Positions 31,317 to 38,961 of a DNA stretch of 64,000 nucleotides are shown piece after piece. How positions within the stretch are numbered: the first letter of the stretch is position 1; every line of letters begins with the position of its first letter. This stretch comes from a virus. The notes beneath the pieces are model-generated. The model saw only the letters and a program-made list of their open reading frames with translations, did no database searches and had not been told where the DNA came from. The position numbers and the translations under genes are program-made. Location: positions 124,001-188,000 of IMG/VR virus record IMGVR_UViG_3300045135_002615; one strand, given 5' to 3'.

Positions 31317-31354
31317 ACCTCCTGTGCGATAGAGGTTTACTATAAAGGAGCTAT
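31317..31354 (-). promoter_or_regulatory. Promoter element and small RBS hairpin
   Basis: Minus strand ATAGCTCCTTTATAGT (31354-31339) followed by ACCTC/GAGGT pairing (31332-31336 with 31317-31321), which covers the GGAGG of the 414-aa gene. On the plus strand the same bases contain TTTACTATAAAGGAG ahead of the gene at 31362. Confidence 0.45.
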
Positions 31355-31361
31355 GACAAAC

Positions 31362-31598
31362 ATGAATAGAGTAGCATTAATCATTGCCCTGCTTATGGCG
31401 GGCATCTTTTTTTCAAACTACCCCAAGACGATTGACGTAGTGCTATGCAGTAAGGACAAGAAAGTCACCTATATCCAAGACACTAGGTACTTTGACCCTA
31501 ATAAGGTGAAGGGTACTTGTAGGGTTATTGAAGGCGTAGACCGAGATAAGTACAACAATGCAATCAGGAGCGTACTAGGTGAGCAAAAGAGCAGATAG
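31362..31598 (+). CDS. Small membrane-anchored or secreted protein, 78 aa
   Basis: Starts MNRVALIIALLMAGIFFSNY: a basic N-terminus and a hydrophobic helix, i.e. a signal anchor or uncleaved signal. The rest is a soluble ~50-residue domain with two Cys (VVLCSKDKK, GTCRVIEG) that could form a disulfide in the periplasm. An alternative ATG at 31353 would sit only 2 bases from GGAG, so 31362 is favoured. Overlaps the next gene by 20 bases. Function unknown. Confidence 0.68.
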   Translation: MNRVALIIALLMAGIFFSNYPKTIDVVLCSKDKKVTYIQDTRYFDPNKVKGTCRVIEGVDRDKYNNAIRSVLGEQKSR

Positions 31599-32088
31599 GA
31601 TCAAGGAGCGGGTTCCAATCCTTGATGTACTCTCAAAGTATGGTTATGACGTACATAGCTATAATAGAGAGCAACAGTTCAAGTGTGACTTACATGGTGA
31701 CGGGTCCGACAATGCCCCTTCAGCCCGTGTCTACCCTGAGACAGGTTCTTGGTTCTGCTTTGCTTGCGGTAAAGCGAGGGACGTGATCTCTACTGTGATG
31801 GAGAAGGAGGGGCTTGATTTTTCATCCGCCTGTCGAGCGATAGAGTTGAAGTATGGGTTAGAAGAGTGGAAGGTCACACCTAAGAAAGACATCTTTGCCG
31901 ATGCCCCTGTAGAGCAAGTTGGGGATGTTGAGGCAATGCAAAGGAGGGTGCGGGTTAGGTTGGAAGACAGGTTAAGGGAGAGGGTTTCGTTAGAGGAGTC
32001 TTTGAAGTATTGGGAGGCGTATAATATGCTATCAAGCATAGATGCTACTGCGGCACAATGGCTCAAGTTATATCGGATGGTTCAATAG
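31579..32088 (+). CDS. CHC2-type primase zinc-finger protein without catalytic domain
   Basis: 169 aa. GTG start with AGGAG upstream. N-terminal KERVPILDVLSKYGYDV and FKCDLHGDGSDNAPSARVYP, then WFCFACGKARDVI form the CxxH...CxxC zinc-binding domain of DnaG-type primases (template recognition). EKEGLDFSSACRAIELKYG is the conserved helix that follows. No RNA polymerase/TOPRIM domain follows; the C-terminal 70 residues are a charged helix (RRVRVRLEDRLRERVSLEES). It may act with a catalytic subunit encoded outside the window, or regulate host primase. Confidence 0.82.
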   Translation: MSKRADRIKERVPILDVLSKYGYDVHSYNREQQFKCDLHGDGSDNAPSARVYPETGSWFCFACGKARDVISTVMEKEGLDFSSACRAIELKYGLEEWKVTPKKDIFADAPVEQVGDVEAMQRRVRVRLEDRLRERVSLEESLKYWEAYNMLSSIDATAAQWLKLYRMVQ

Positions 32089-32127
32089 TACTTATATCTC
32101 TTGGTAGCGTATAGGAGGAATAGCCCT

Positions 32128-32394
32128 ATGATGCCTAGAGAACATAAGCAAGCTGATCATCGTGTGATCGCTCGTATTCTTCAGTTGAGCCATGGACAGA
32201 ACACACCTCACGAGTCTTTACTTGAGAGGATTTCAAAGATATATTCTGCGAGGGGTGGGTCATGGGTACTATTCTTTGAAGGTCACCCTGACCATAACAA
32301 GCTCTTAAAAAGAGTGATCAAAGCGGTTGTTAACAAGAAGAGGAAGCTACATGAGCAACGAAGAAGACGATCTGAAGGGAAGACCCGTCGCTAA
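32128..32394 (+). CDS. Hypothetical basic protein, 88 aa
   Basis: The start at 32128 (MMPREHKQADH) has AGGAGG 9 bases upstream; the frame extends to a TTG at 32101 without support. Helical, strongly basic C-terminus (VVNKKRKLHEQRRRRSEGKTRR), so nucleic-acid or portal-vertex contact is possible. Its last 44 bases overlap the portal gene in another frame. No family recognised. Confidence 0.7.
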   Translation: MMPREHKQADHRVIARILQLSHGQNTPHESLLERISKIYSARGGSWVLFFEGHPDHNKLLKRVIKAVVNKKRKLHEQRRRRSEGKTRR

Positions 32395-34036
32395 GGTGAA
32401 GCCCCGGTCTAAGGCTCAGACACGACCCCTCAACCCGAACCAAATGAAGTCTAGGGTGAAGGTCGCTATGACAACAGGTGGGACAGCACTAGGAAGTGGT
32501 GGTAACTTCTACTCACCTGAGTTGAGTACTGACTTCCTTGAGCTACCCCAAAGCCAAGACGAACAAAGGAACTATTTTAGGTTCTTCTACCGCACTGACC
32601 CCTTTGTCGGACAAGCGGTAGACCTACACACAGAGCTCCCATTGTCGAAGATCAGACTCGGTTTACCTAAAGCTCGAAACCGAGACATGGCATATGAAGC
32701 ACTTAGGTTCTGTGAGAAGTGGGCTAAAAGGGTAGGTCTCCTCCATAGGCTCATAGAGATACTACATGAGTACAATCTACTCGGTGAGGTTTTTGTGTTC
32801 TGTGAAGATGCAAACCCTGACATGCCTAAAGAGGTTACACACTCTAAGAAGAACGTCTTAAATGAAGGTGGGGAGGCGGTCACTGAATGGGAGGAATATG
32901 AGGATGCTTATGACCGTGCGTACAAGTGGTTGAAGAAGAACTACAAGGGGTGGACAGGTATTCGTATATTACCCCCTGAGCAAGTTCACATGGAGAGCTT
33001 CCCGTTCACTTCAGAGAAGATCATCCAACTCATCCCTGATAGCAAGACGAAGGACGTGATTGAGAGGGCTTCGATGCTCGACCCTTCCGCCATGAGAATT
33101 GTAGACACCATGCCAGATGATGTGGTGGAGTCAATCAGAGAGGGTCGAAACATCGACTTGAACACCGATCCTGATGCGGGTTCGTTCTGCTATTATATGG
33201 CTCGTAAGAAGTCTCAATATGAGCCTCGTGGTCACTCTATGTTAGAGAGATGTCTTCGTATCTTGGTTTATCGAGACAAGCTGCGTCAGGCACAGACCTC
33301 TATTGCTTCTAGGCACATGACCCCTATTCGTCTTGTCTATGCAGAGGATATGGATGCAGCGGACACTGAGGCGTTGAGAGATCAAGTTGATCTAGCTCTC
33401 CAAGACCCTGATTACTCAATCATCGCCAATTTCCAAGTCTCTTGGGAGGAGATGGGTGCAGATCAACGTCTGTTGGACTTGAGTAGCGAATACGACATGA
33501 CAGACCGTCAGATGTATGCGGGGCTTGGGGTCACGGAGTCTTTGTTGAGTGGTGAGTCAAGTTATAGTGGAGATAGGATCAACCTTGAGGTGATCAACAC
33601 ACGCTATATGCTCATGCGTGAGGTTTTGCAAGACATGGTAGAGGAGCATATCTTGAAGCCTATGTGTAAGCGTATGGGCTTTGTGGAGGAAGATGAAGAT
33701 GGTGAGGAGGTTGTTGTCCATCCCACCCTCAGCTTCACCCGTCTTGGTTTGAGAGACAACCAAGACACCTTTGATGCACTCTTCAATCTCTACCAAAAGG
33801 GATCACTTGACATTGATGTCATCCTTGAGCTTCTCAACGTAGACCCACAAACCACTAAGGCTAAGTTGGAGAGGGACTTATGGTCTTTGAATGACTCTCA
33901 GTTCAATGAGGTCTTGAGAGGTATCTATGGTGAGGCGGGTAGAGCACTCGCTGAGAACTCAGATGTACTCGAAAAGATCGCTAAGAATCTAGACCTCAAG
34001 TATGAGAAGTCTGAAGAGGAGGGTGGTCGTTTCTAA
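32351..34036 (+). CDS. Portal protein
   Basis: 561 aa. Dodecameric portal at the unique capsid vertex. Evidence: the initial disordered basic region; QRNYFRFFYRTDPFVGQAVDLHTELP, a typical portal N-terminal helix pair; a wing/clip region; and the stem/crown part IIANFQVSWEEMG and GVTESLLSGESSYSGDRINL, then TRYMLMREVLQDMVEEHIL. The start at 32351 (MSNEEDDLKG) follows GAGGAAG; upstream start codons lack an RBS. The C-terminal tail is acidic (KSEEEGGRF). Length fits the larger myovirus portals. Confidence 0.88.
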   Translation: MSNEEDDLKGRPVAKVKPRSKAQTRPLNPNQMKSRVKVAMTTGGTALGSGGNFYSPELSTDFLELPQSQDEQRNYFRFFYRTDPFVGQAVDLHTELPLSKIRLGLPKARNRDMAYEALRFCEKWAKRVGLLHRLIEILHEYNLLGEVFVFCEDANPDMPKEVTHSKKNVLNEGGEAVTEWEEYEDAYDRAYKWLKKNYKGWTGIRILPPEQVHMESFPFTSEKIIQLIPDSKTKDVIERASMLDPSAMRIVDTMPDDVVESIREGRNIDLNTDPDAGSFCYYMARKKSQYEPRGHSMLERCLRILVYRDKLRQAQTSIASRHMTPIRLVYAEDMDAADTEALRDQVDLALQDPDYSIIANFQVSWEEMGADQRLLDLSSEYDMTDRQMYAGLGVTESLLSGESSYSGDRINLEVINTRYMLMREVLQDMVEEHILKPMCKRMGFVEEDEDGEEVVVHPTLSFTRLGLRDNQDTFDALFNLYQKGSLDIDVILELLNVDPQTTKAKLERDLWSLNDSQFNEVLRGIYGEAGRALAENSDVLEKIAKNLDLKYEKSEEEGGRF

Positions 34037-34075
34037 TCCTTTTATAATGTCTCTTGCATAAATAGGAGGCATTAT
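34035..34075 (+). promoter_or_regulatory. Promoter element and RBS-sequestering hairpin
   Basis: AATCCTTTTATA (34035-34046), then ATAATGTCTC (34044-34053) pairing with GAGGCATTAT (34066-34075), 10 bp with one G-U. The 3' arm includes the GGAGG RBS and the first two bases of the ATG at 34074. Confidence 0.6.
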
Positions 34076-34898
34076 GAAACGACATGCGTCTAGAGAAGAC
34101 TTACTAGCTCTCTCCTCTGAGATACCGTTAGAATATGGCATCACAGGGAGGCTAAAGATCATACCATTGGACAGAGTACCTGGTTGGACGGGGTTCCCTG
34201 AAAAGAGGGGGTATGGTTGGTTCTTAGTCTTCAAGACATACAAGCATTTAAAGTTAGCGATACGTTTGTCGGTTGCGAAGAGGCTTCAAGAATATCTTGG
34301 TGGTGGAGCATTCAAGCCTAATGGGAAACAGAGGACTATGCTCCTCAAGTATTCTAAAGTTAGAGCCCCTCGGAAGATCATAGCGTACTTAGACAAGAAA
34401 TACGACTTGAAAAAGCCCCCTCATGGTTTTGAGGTACTCTCAGCTACAGGTCGCATCTCTACCTACAAAGAGATCGTGAAACAAGCGAACAGGCTTAAAG
34501 AGAAGTATTGGGTTCAATCACTGAGGGATCTCAAGGGTAAACCTGACTTTGAAAAACATAGGGCGTGGGTGGCAAGTGAGATTAGAGCGGCTAGGGTTGA
34601 GTATAACCGAGAGGTGAGAGCCGACATTCTTGAGGCTTTAATGGAAGGATATTCACCTAGGATGCTTGAGGTCACGGAAGAGATTTTGAGGTATGAGGTC
34701 TCTCACTTCTATCGGCAAGGGTGGATGAGTATAGAAATAAAGAAGGCACTTGAGGTGCTAAGTAAAGATGCCCATATGTACCTTGGTACACCCAAGAGAG
34801 TCCGTGGATATTTTGTTTATCACTATCGACCCTCTACCCTTAGAGGTGATGACCTACTAAAAAACTTACCCCTAGTGGTAGCCAATGAGATGAGGTGA
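34074..34898 (+). CDS. Hypothetical head-region protein, 274 aa
   Basis: Not recognised. Basic N-terminus (MKRHASREDLLAL), then an alpha/beta domain with WFLVFKTYKHLKLAIRLSVA, a Lys/Arg-rich middle (~95-180) and an all-helical C-terminal part (YNREVRADILEALMEGYSP; MSIEIKKALEVLSKDA). Directly after portal, so it may act in head assembly or be packaged. Followed 3 bases later by the next gene. Confidence 0.72.
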   Translation: MKRHASREDLLALSSEIPLEYGITGRLKIIPLDRVPGWTGFPEKRGYGWFLVFKTYKHLKLAIRLSVAKRLQEYLGGGAFKPNGKQRTMLLKYSKVRAPRKIIAYLDKKYDLKKPPHGFEVLSATGRISTYKEIVKQANRLKEKYWVQSLRDLKGKPDFEKHRAWVASEIRAARVEYNREVRADILEALMEGYSPRMLEVTEEILRYEVSHFYRQGWMSIEIKKALEVLSKDAHMYLGTPKRVRGYFVYHYRPSTLRGDDLLKNLPLVVANEMR

Positions 34899-34901
34899 GA
34901 G

Positions 34902-36095
34902 ATGAAGAAAAGAAGAGTACCAAGCCCACTTGAGAGATTAGCTTTTAGGGCTAGAAGATCACTCCGTATCGAAAAGGGTCTCACAGACCTTGATCTTGAT
35001 AACATGAAGAGACTCACACCCGCCCCCTCATCACCTAATGCTATGGTGTCTCAGCTCAGGTTTTATGAGATGGATAGTCGTCTACCGGGACCTATCTTTG
35101 TCTTGAACCAGATTGAGAAGTTAGGTCACCCCAAGAACAAAGTAAGGGCATTCCTGGAAGGCTCTAAGGGTTCTGACTTTTATGATTACTCAAGGGCGTT
35201 CTTGATGTACATGTCATCAGGATTGGGTGATGAGACAGCTGAGTTTAAGAAGTTAGTCTTGAAGCAAGAAGAACCCTCTGTGAGCTTCAAGGAGAAGATA
35301 CTTGTGCTGTATCTCCTATTGAGAGAGATCAGCCTAGATCACTTCGTAGAGACACTCAAGTTGCTTCAATATGCTGAAGCAGAGATCAAGAAGAAAGCGG
35401 GCTTTGAGACTCTTAAGGCACTAGGATACTTCTTCAGTGGTAATTCGGATCTTGTTAAAAGGTTCGTCAAAGACCTTACTAACCATGCTGACCTTCTATT
35501 GGCGAGTGAGAGTGATAGAATATATAGAGCACTTAGGGACAAGTTTGAGCTTACTATCTCAGATGTGTTGTTTGAGATAGAGGTCTCGTATGCAGAAGGA
35601 ATAGTCGAGCTATCTCGTGCGAAACTAGTTGAGTTCAATGCTAATGAGCCCATACACTCCACCTTTAAAGCAGAGGGTAGCACTATGAGCTTAGTTCAAA
35701 TAATGAAGGCTACAAAAGAGTACCCAAGCGTCCATCGTCGCCTCTTGAGTGCGTTTAACCATTGGATGGAAGAATACTACCCTCTTATCCGTGTCGTGAG
35801 AGGGGAGAAACCTGAGAAGGTAGGTAAGGGTTGGAGTGGTGTTCAGAATAAGGCGTTCTTCATTATTAAGAACATTGTCGGAGATGGCATCGCTCGTGCT
35901 CTGATAAGCTTCTTAGGTAAGGCAGGGGCGTTGATAGGGTTCTCTGTTATCGTGGTAGCGTTGAGCCTCATTCGTGATGTACGCAGTCTAATAAAATGGG
36001 TCATCTCTAAAGTAGAATCCCTCTTATCTAGAGGGAAAAAAGCAAGTAGACCAGGTCAAGTACTCCTAGCATGGCATAGGAGTCAGATAGCATGA
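34902..36095 (+). CDS. Hypothetical protein with C-terminal membrane segment, 397 aa
   Basis: Mainly helical (KILVLYLLLREISLDHFVETLKLLQ trimmed region ~120-150). A single strong hydrophobic segment near the end (ALIGFSVIVVALSLIRDV, ~345-362) follows an amphipathic helix. The tail GKKASRPGQVLLAWHRS is basic. Helical body, late membrane segment and Lys-Ala tail recall the tandem paralogues at 23.7-26.7 kb, so it could be another ejected protein. Overlaps the next gene by 4 bases (ATGA). Function unknown. Confidence 0.72.
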   Translation: MKKRRVPSPLERLAFRARRSLRIEKGLTDLDLDNMKRLTPAPSSPNAMVSQLRFYEMDSRLPGPIFVLNQIEKLGHPKNKVRAFLEGSKGSDFYDYSRAFLMYMSSGLGDETAEFKKLVLKQEEPSVSFKEKILVLYLLLREISLDHFVETLKLLQYAEAEIKKKAGFETLKALGYFFSGNSDLVKRFVKDLTNHADLLLASESDRIYRALRDKFELTISDVLFEIEVSYAEGIVELSRAKLVEFNANEPIHSTFKAEGSTMSLVQIMKATKEYPSVHRRLLSAFNHWMEEYYPLIRVVRGEKPEKVGKGWSGVQNKAFFIIKNIVGDGIARALISFLGKAGALIGFSVIVVALSLIRDVRSLIKWVISKVESLLSRGKKASRPGQVLLAWHRSQIA

Positions 36096-36562
36096 AACGC
36101 GAAGCACTATTCTTCCGTAAGAAGAAAAATGAGCCTAAAATGACTTCGATCATTATCGAGTACCCCTTAGCAATCGACATGATCCAATCGGGGGTTTCCC
36201 TCTACGAGATGAAATCGGCTTTGAAAATGAGGGGGGTCGTTAAAGACATGAAGTTCATGGGTGTTGATTTCAGAACTATGATAGATATGGACTATAACAA
36301 GAAGACCATATCCTTTAAGATTAGCTATGACCCTATGACCTCTTCAGAGAGAGATATAGACAGGGTCATAAAAGAGTTCAAAAAAAGGATTGCCCAAGAG
36401 AGTGGCTATCAAGGTATGCGTAAAAATGCAAACCAAGCTGCCGCTCTCATTAAAGACATGAAGGCAATAGGGGCATCTGATCGAAGGATTATTGTGACCC
36501 TTGTAGACAAAATGGACATAGACCCCCTAAATGCTAGAAGTCTCCTCCTCCGATATAAATGA
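36092..36562 (+). CDS. Hypothetical protein, 156 aa
   Basis: Starts in an ATGA overlap. Basic N-terminus (MKREALFFRKKKNEPK), alpha/beta middle (KKTISFKISYDPMTSSERDI) and a C-terminal helical bundle (ANQAAALIKDMKAIGASDRR; IIVTLVDKMDIDPL) that looks like a small helix-turn-helix or UBA-sized unit. Converges on, and overlaps by 36 bases, the minus-strand gene at 36527. Confidence 0.7.
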   Translation: MKREALFFRKKKNEPKMTSIIIEYPLAIDMIQSGVSLYEMKSALKMRGVVKDMKFMGVDFRTMIDMDYNKKTISFKISYDPMTSSERDIDRVIKEFKKRIAQESGYQGMRKNANQAAALIKDMKAIGASDRRIIVTLVDKMDIDPLNARSLLLRYK

Positions 36563-36832
36563 GGATAGGGTACAAGCCATCGAGATCATACCTTTGGTTG
36601 CGGCAGTAGCCCCCTCTGCTTCTACTCGCATCTTACCATCTCGTAAATAGATGCGTGTGATGTAGAAGGGCTCAACAACAGTCTTTTCTTGTAGATGATA
36701 TGATATCTCCGAAAGGAGCAAGTCAATCAAGAGCAAGTAGGTGGTTGGTGCTTCTATGTATGCACATGTTGAGACACCTTGATCGTCACTAAAAAGATCC
36801 TTGTGCTTAGCCATCATCTGCTCATGGTTCAT
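36527..36832 (-). CDS. Hypothetical protein, 101 aa
   Basis: RBS AGGAGTG 5 bases before the ATG; ATGA-like overlap with the upstream gene at 36829. A helical segment (TTYLLLIDLLLSEISYHLQ) is followed by strands (FYITRIYLRDGKMRVEAEG). Acidic terminus. No family recognised. Its 3' end lies inside the convergent gene. Confidence 0.68.
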   Translation of the reverse strand: MNHEQMMAKHKDLFSDDQGVSTCAYIEAPTTYLLLIDLLLSEISYHLQEKTVVEPFYITRIYLRDGKMRVEAEGATAATKGMISMACTLSSFISEEETSSI

Positions 36833-37320
36833 TTGACACTCCTATAGTGAACTTGAAGCCCTTGTCCATTAAGGATGATTTCCTCTACAAAGGGATACTT
36901 ATCCTTGACCTCTTGCAGATGTGAAAGGTGTATAGAAGGACTATAGACGGGGTTGAATTTCAAGACACTATCACCCATATGATCTAGGGTCCACCTTTCC
37001 CCTGTATGTAGAGCGTCTTCATGTGTACCAACATGGTAAGTCACATGTTCGATGAGACTATCTAAGTCGGCTTCTACTTGTGGTTTCTGAAGATCGAGGG
37101 TTCTTTTGAAGGAGTCCCATGACCACCCGTGTACAACCTCGCCTCTTAAGATGGCGATGAAGTACTCCATGTATGACGCCGCGAAGCGATCAAGGTCTTT
37201 GAAGTCCTGTTCTGACCCTTCAAAAGAGAACCGCTGAGCCAACATGAAGTATTCATTGATTGCTTTCTCAAGCTCTTCGAGGATTGCTTTTTTGTGTCTC
37301 TCTTGAATTGGGAAGATCAT
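36829..37320 (-). CDS. Hypothetical protein, 163 aa
   Basis: AAGGAGA 8 bases before the ATG. N-terminal helices (RHKKAILEELEKAINEYFMLAQ; DLDRFAASYMEYFIAIL) precede a strand-rich end (VEEIILNGQGLQVHYRS). Several His and Trp residues (HGWSWD, YHVGTHEDALHTGERW) are clustered around ~82-125 and could form a metal site, though no known motif fits. Pairs with the 101-aa gene as a small operon. Confidence 0.68.
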   Translation of the reverse strand: MIFPIQERHKKAILEELEKAINEYFMLAQRFSFEGSEQDFKDLDRFAASYMEYFIAILRGEVVHGWSWDSFKRTLDLQKPQVEADLDSLIEHVTYHVGTHEDALHTGERWTLDHMGDSVLKFNPVYSPSIHLSHLQEVKDKYPFVEEIILNGQGLQVHYRSVK

Positions 37321-37338
37321 TGACCATCTCTCCTTGTA

Positions 37339-37362
37339 ACAGCTTTATACTTTATACTCACA
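37339..37362. promoter_or_regulatory. Divergent promoter-like elements
   Basis: ACAGCTTTATAC and CTTTATACTC on the plus strand, GAGTATAAAGTATAAAGC on the minus strand. This overlapping pair could serve both the gene at 37385 and the operon starting at 37320. Confidence 0.4.
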
Positions 37363-37384
37363 TAGAGCCAAACAGGAGCATACC

Positions 37385-38479
37385 ATGTTTCATAATCTGA
37401 CCCTTGCCGTTCGTGATCGGATGATCCGAGAACTAAAAGACTATTGGGCTGACCACCCTCGTTATGAAGATCTCTCGTCATTCATACAAGGGAAGTATTC
37501 ATTTGAAGAGCGACCCCAGTTCGGCATGGTAGTTAAAACATCAGGTGCGACTAATGTCGTACTTTCACCTGATAACTTCATAGGAACGCTCAAGGGGTAT
37601 GTCTCTCTAGCAAAGGTTGTCGGGAAGAAGGGGGTTTCATTTGAGTGGGTTAAGGAGAACCCTTCAACCAAACCTGAGCCAGGTGTGTATCACTTCCAAG
37701 TTCAAGATAACCCCTTCGACCCTGACCCTAACTCTTTCCAAGTGGTTTATCAAAGGTATGTCCGAAGGGACGAACCGAGTCTCCTATTCACGGATGACAC
37801 ACACATAGAGCTCAGTTATGAACCTGTTGAAAACTCATTAAGGATAGTGGAGGCACCAAGTGGGAGGTCTCTCACGTTAGATGAGTATTCAATAGAGGGG
37901 TCTACAATCACGCTCACAGAAGCACTACCTAAAGGTTTAAGTTTAAGTGCCTACTACACAAGCAAAGATGAGTTCCTTGTCGGACCCTTTGTCGTCAAAC
38001 CTGATACCGCATACCATGAGATCATACCCGGTGTAGTAATAGCGGTAGGAAGATGGATCGAGGTCGGTGACGAACTCGTCATCATTGTTGAAGACACACA
38101 GCAAGTGGTGGCACATGAATATGGTGGTAGATGGGATGTCTCTGTAGACATTGAGCTGATAGCAAGAGATGCTCATTCTCAAGCGGACATAGCGGACAGG
38201 ACTGTGGTGTGGATGTGGGCTCAACTGAGACCACGACTTGCTAATCTCGGCATGTCCTTGAACGATGTCTCTTTAGGTGGTGAGAGTGAGGAAGTCTACG
38301 ATGAGAATGGAGATGACTACTTTTATATGGCGAGCATATCTGCGACTATCCAAACAGATTGGTTTATCCACTTCCCATTAGTGAGCCCCATTAAGGGTAT
38401 TGGTCTTGACATCAAAGAGATTGAAGGTCCTGTTGTGGGGATAGGCTCATCGCCTAGCTTCATACAGAGGCTACTATAA
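37385..38479 (+). CDS. Neck or tail-completion protein candidate, 364 aa
   Basis: Virion protein by context (between portal region and sheath). N-terminal helix, then strand-rich domains. Residues ~155-200 (LTLDEYSIEGSTITLTEALP, then LSLSAYYTSKDEF) match the Ig-like unit repeated three times in the sheath. The C-terminal half (HEYGGRWDVSVDIELIARDA, RTVVWMWAQLRPRLANLG) has the feel of tail-terminator/neck proteins that cap myovirus tails. The specific role is inferred from position and composition, not from a named signature. AGGAG precedes the ATG. Confidence 0.6.
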   Translation: MFHNLTLAVRDRMIRELKDYWADHPRYEDLSSFIQGKYSFEERPQFGMVVKTSGATNVVLSPDNFIGTLKGYVSLAKVVGKKGVSFEWVKENPSTKPEPGVYHFQVQDNPFDPDPNSFQVVYQRYVRRDEPSLLFTDDTHIELSYEPVENSLRIVEAPSGRSLTLDEYSIEGSTITLTEALPKGLSLSAYYTSKDEFLVGPFVVKPDTAYHEIIPGVVIAVGRWIEVGDELVIIVEDTQQVVAHEYGGRWDVSVDIELIARDAHSQADIADRTVVWMWAQLRPRLANLGMSLNDVSLGGESEEVYDENGDDYFYMASISATIQTDWFIHFPLVSPIKGIGLDIKEIEGPVVGIGSSPSFIQRLL

Positions 38480-38525
38480 TAGTTCTTTTATCTGAGAAGC
38501 TACATAGACTCACTATGAGAGGTAG
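38479..38525 (+). promoter_or_regulatory. Promoter element and imperfect leader hairpin
   Basis: ATAGTTCTTTTATC at 38479-38492 is a near-consensus phage promoter. Downstream GCTACATAG can pair with CTATG and GTAGC across a 4-base bulge, bringing the AGAGG RBS next to the stem. Confidence 0.5.
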
Positions 38526-38527
38526 CG

Positions 38528-38959
38528 ATGCCAATACTAAAGTTTCAATGTCACGAGTGTGGGCTCTCTCAAAGGAAGAGGGTAAACAAGGGTGTTGAGA
38601 ACATCACTTGTACTTGTGGGTCGGAAGCATTAGTCGAAGGGTCAACACCTTCATCTTCTATCGGCTTCACAGCTCCGATCAAGAACTCAATGAAAGTCCA
38701 AGACACAGGTGCTGAGTCACTTGATTTAGACTTTGATCGAGTGATTGGGGAGGATGCTAAGAAGAAGTGGGACACCATCTACCGAAGACATAGGGACAAA
38801 GTCTCTTTGCTTGAGGACAGTAATGGCACCAAAGGTGATGACATTATGAGACTACCTGACGGGACTTATCATATGACCCCTACAACAGCTAGAGCATATA
38901 GAGAAGACCGTGAGGACGGAAATAATCTACTCAGATCACAACGAGCCAAGGAGAAATAA
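38528..38959 (+). CDS. Zinc-ribbon protein upstream of the sheath, 143 aa
   Basis: N-terminal zinc ribbon FQCHECGLSQRKR...NITCTCGSEA (two CxxC/CxC pairs), as in FmdB-type small phage proteins. The remainder is charged and helical with a conserved-looking KWDTIYRRHRDK and a C-terminal RAKEK tail. A second protein of the same layout lies at 57631-58017. Such ribbons frequently accompany structural genes, perhaps as assembly factors. Two bases separate it from the sheath gene. Confidence 0.75.
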   Translation: MPILKFQCHECGLSQRKRVNKGVENITCTCGSEALVEGSTPSSSIGFTAPIKNSMKVQDTGAESLDLDFDRVIGEDAKKKWDTIYRRHRDKVSLLEDSNGTKGDDIMRLPDGTYHMTPTTARAYREDREDGNNLLRSQRAKEK

Positions 38960-38961
38960 CT

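Noticed and set aside
31579-32088. Reversed copy of the ATTGATATAAGTA element near 32085
   Set aside because: The match (GATATAAGTACT on the minus strand) lies within the end of a plus-strand gene and has no minus-strand gene to serve.
32327-32350. Upstream extension of the portal gene
   Set aside because: The earlier start codon lacks an RBS. ATG at 32351 has GAGGAAG in position and begins with a typical portal N-terminus.
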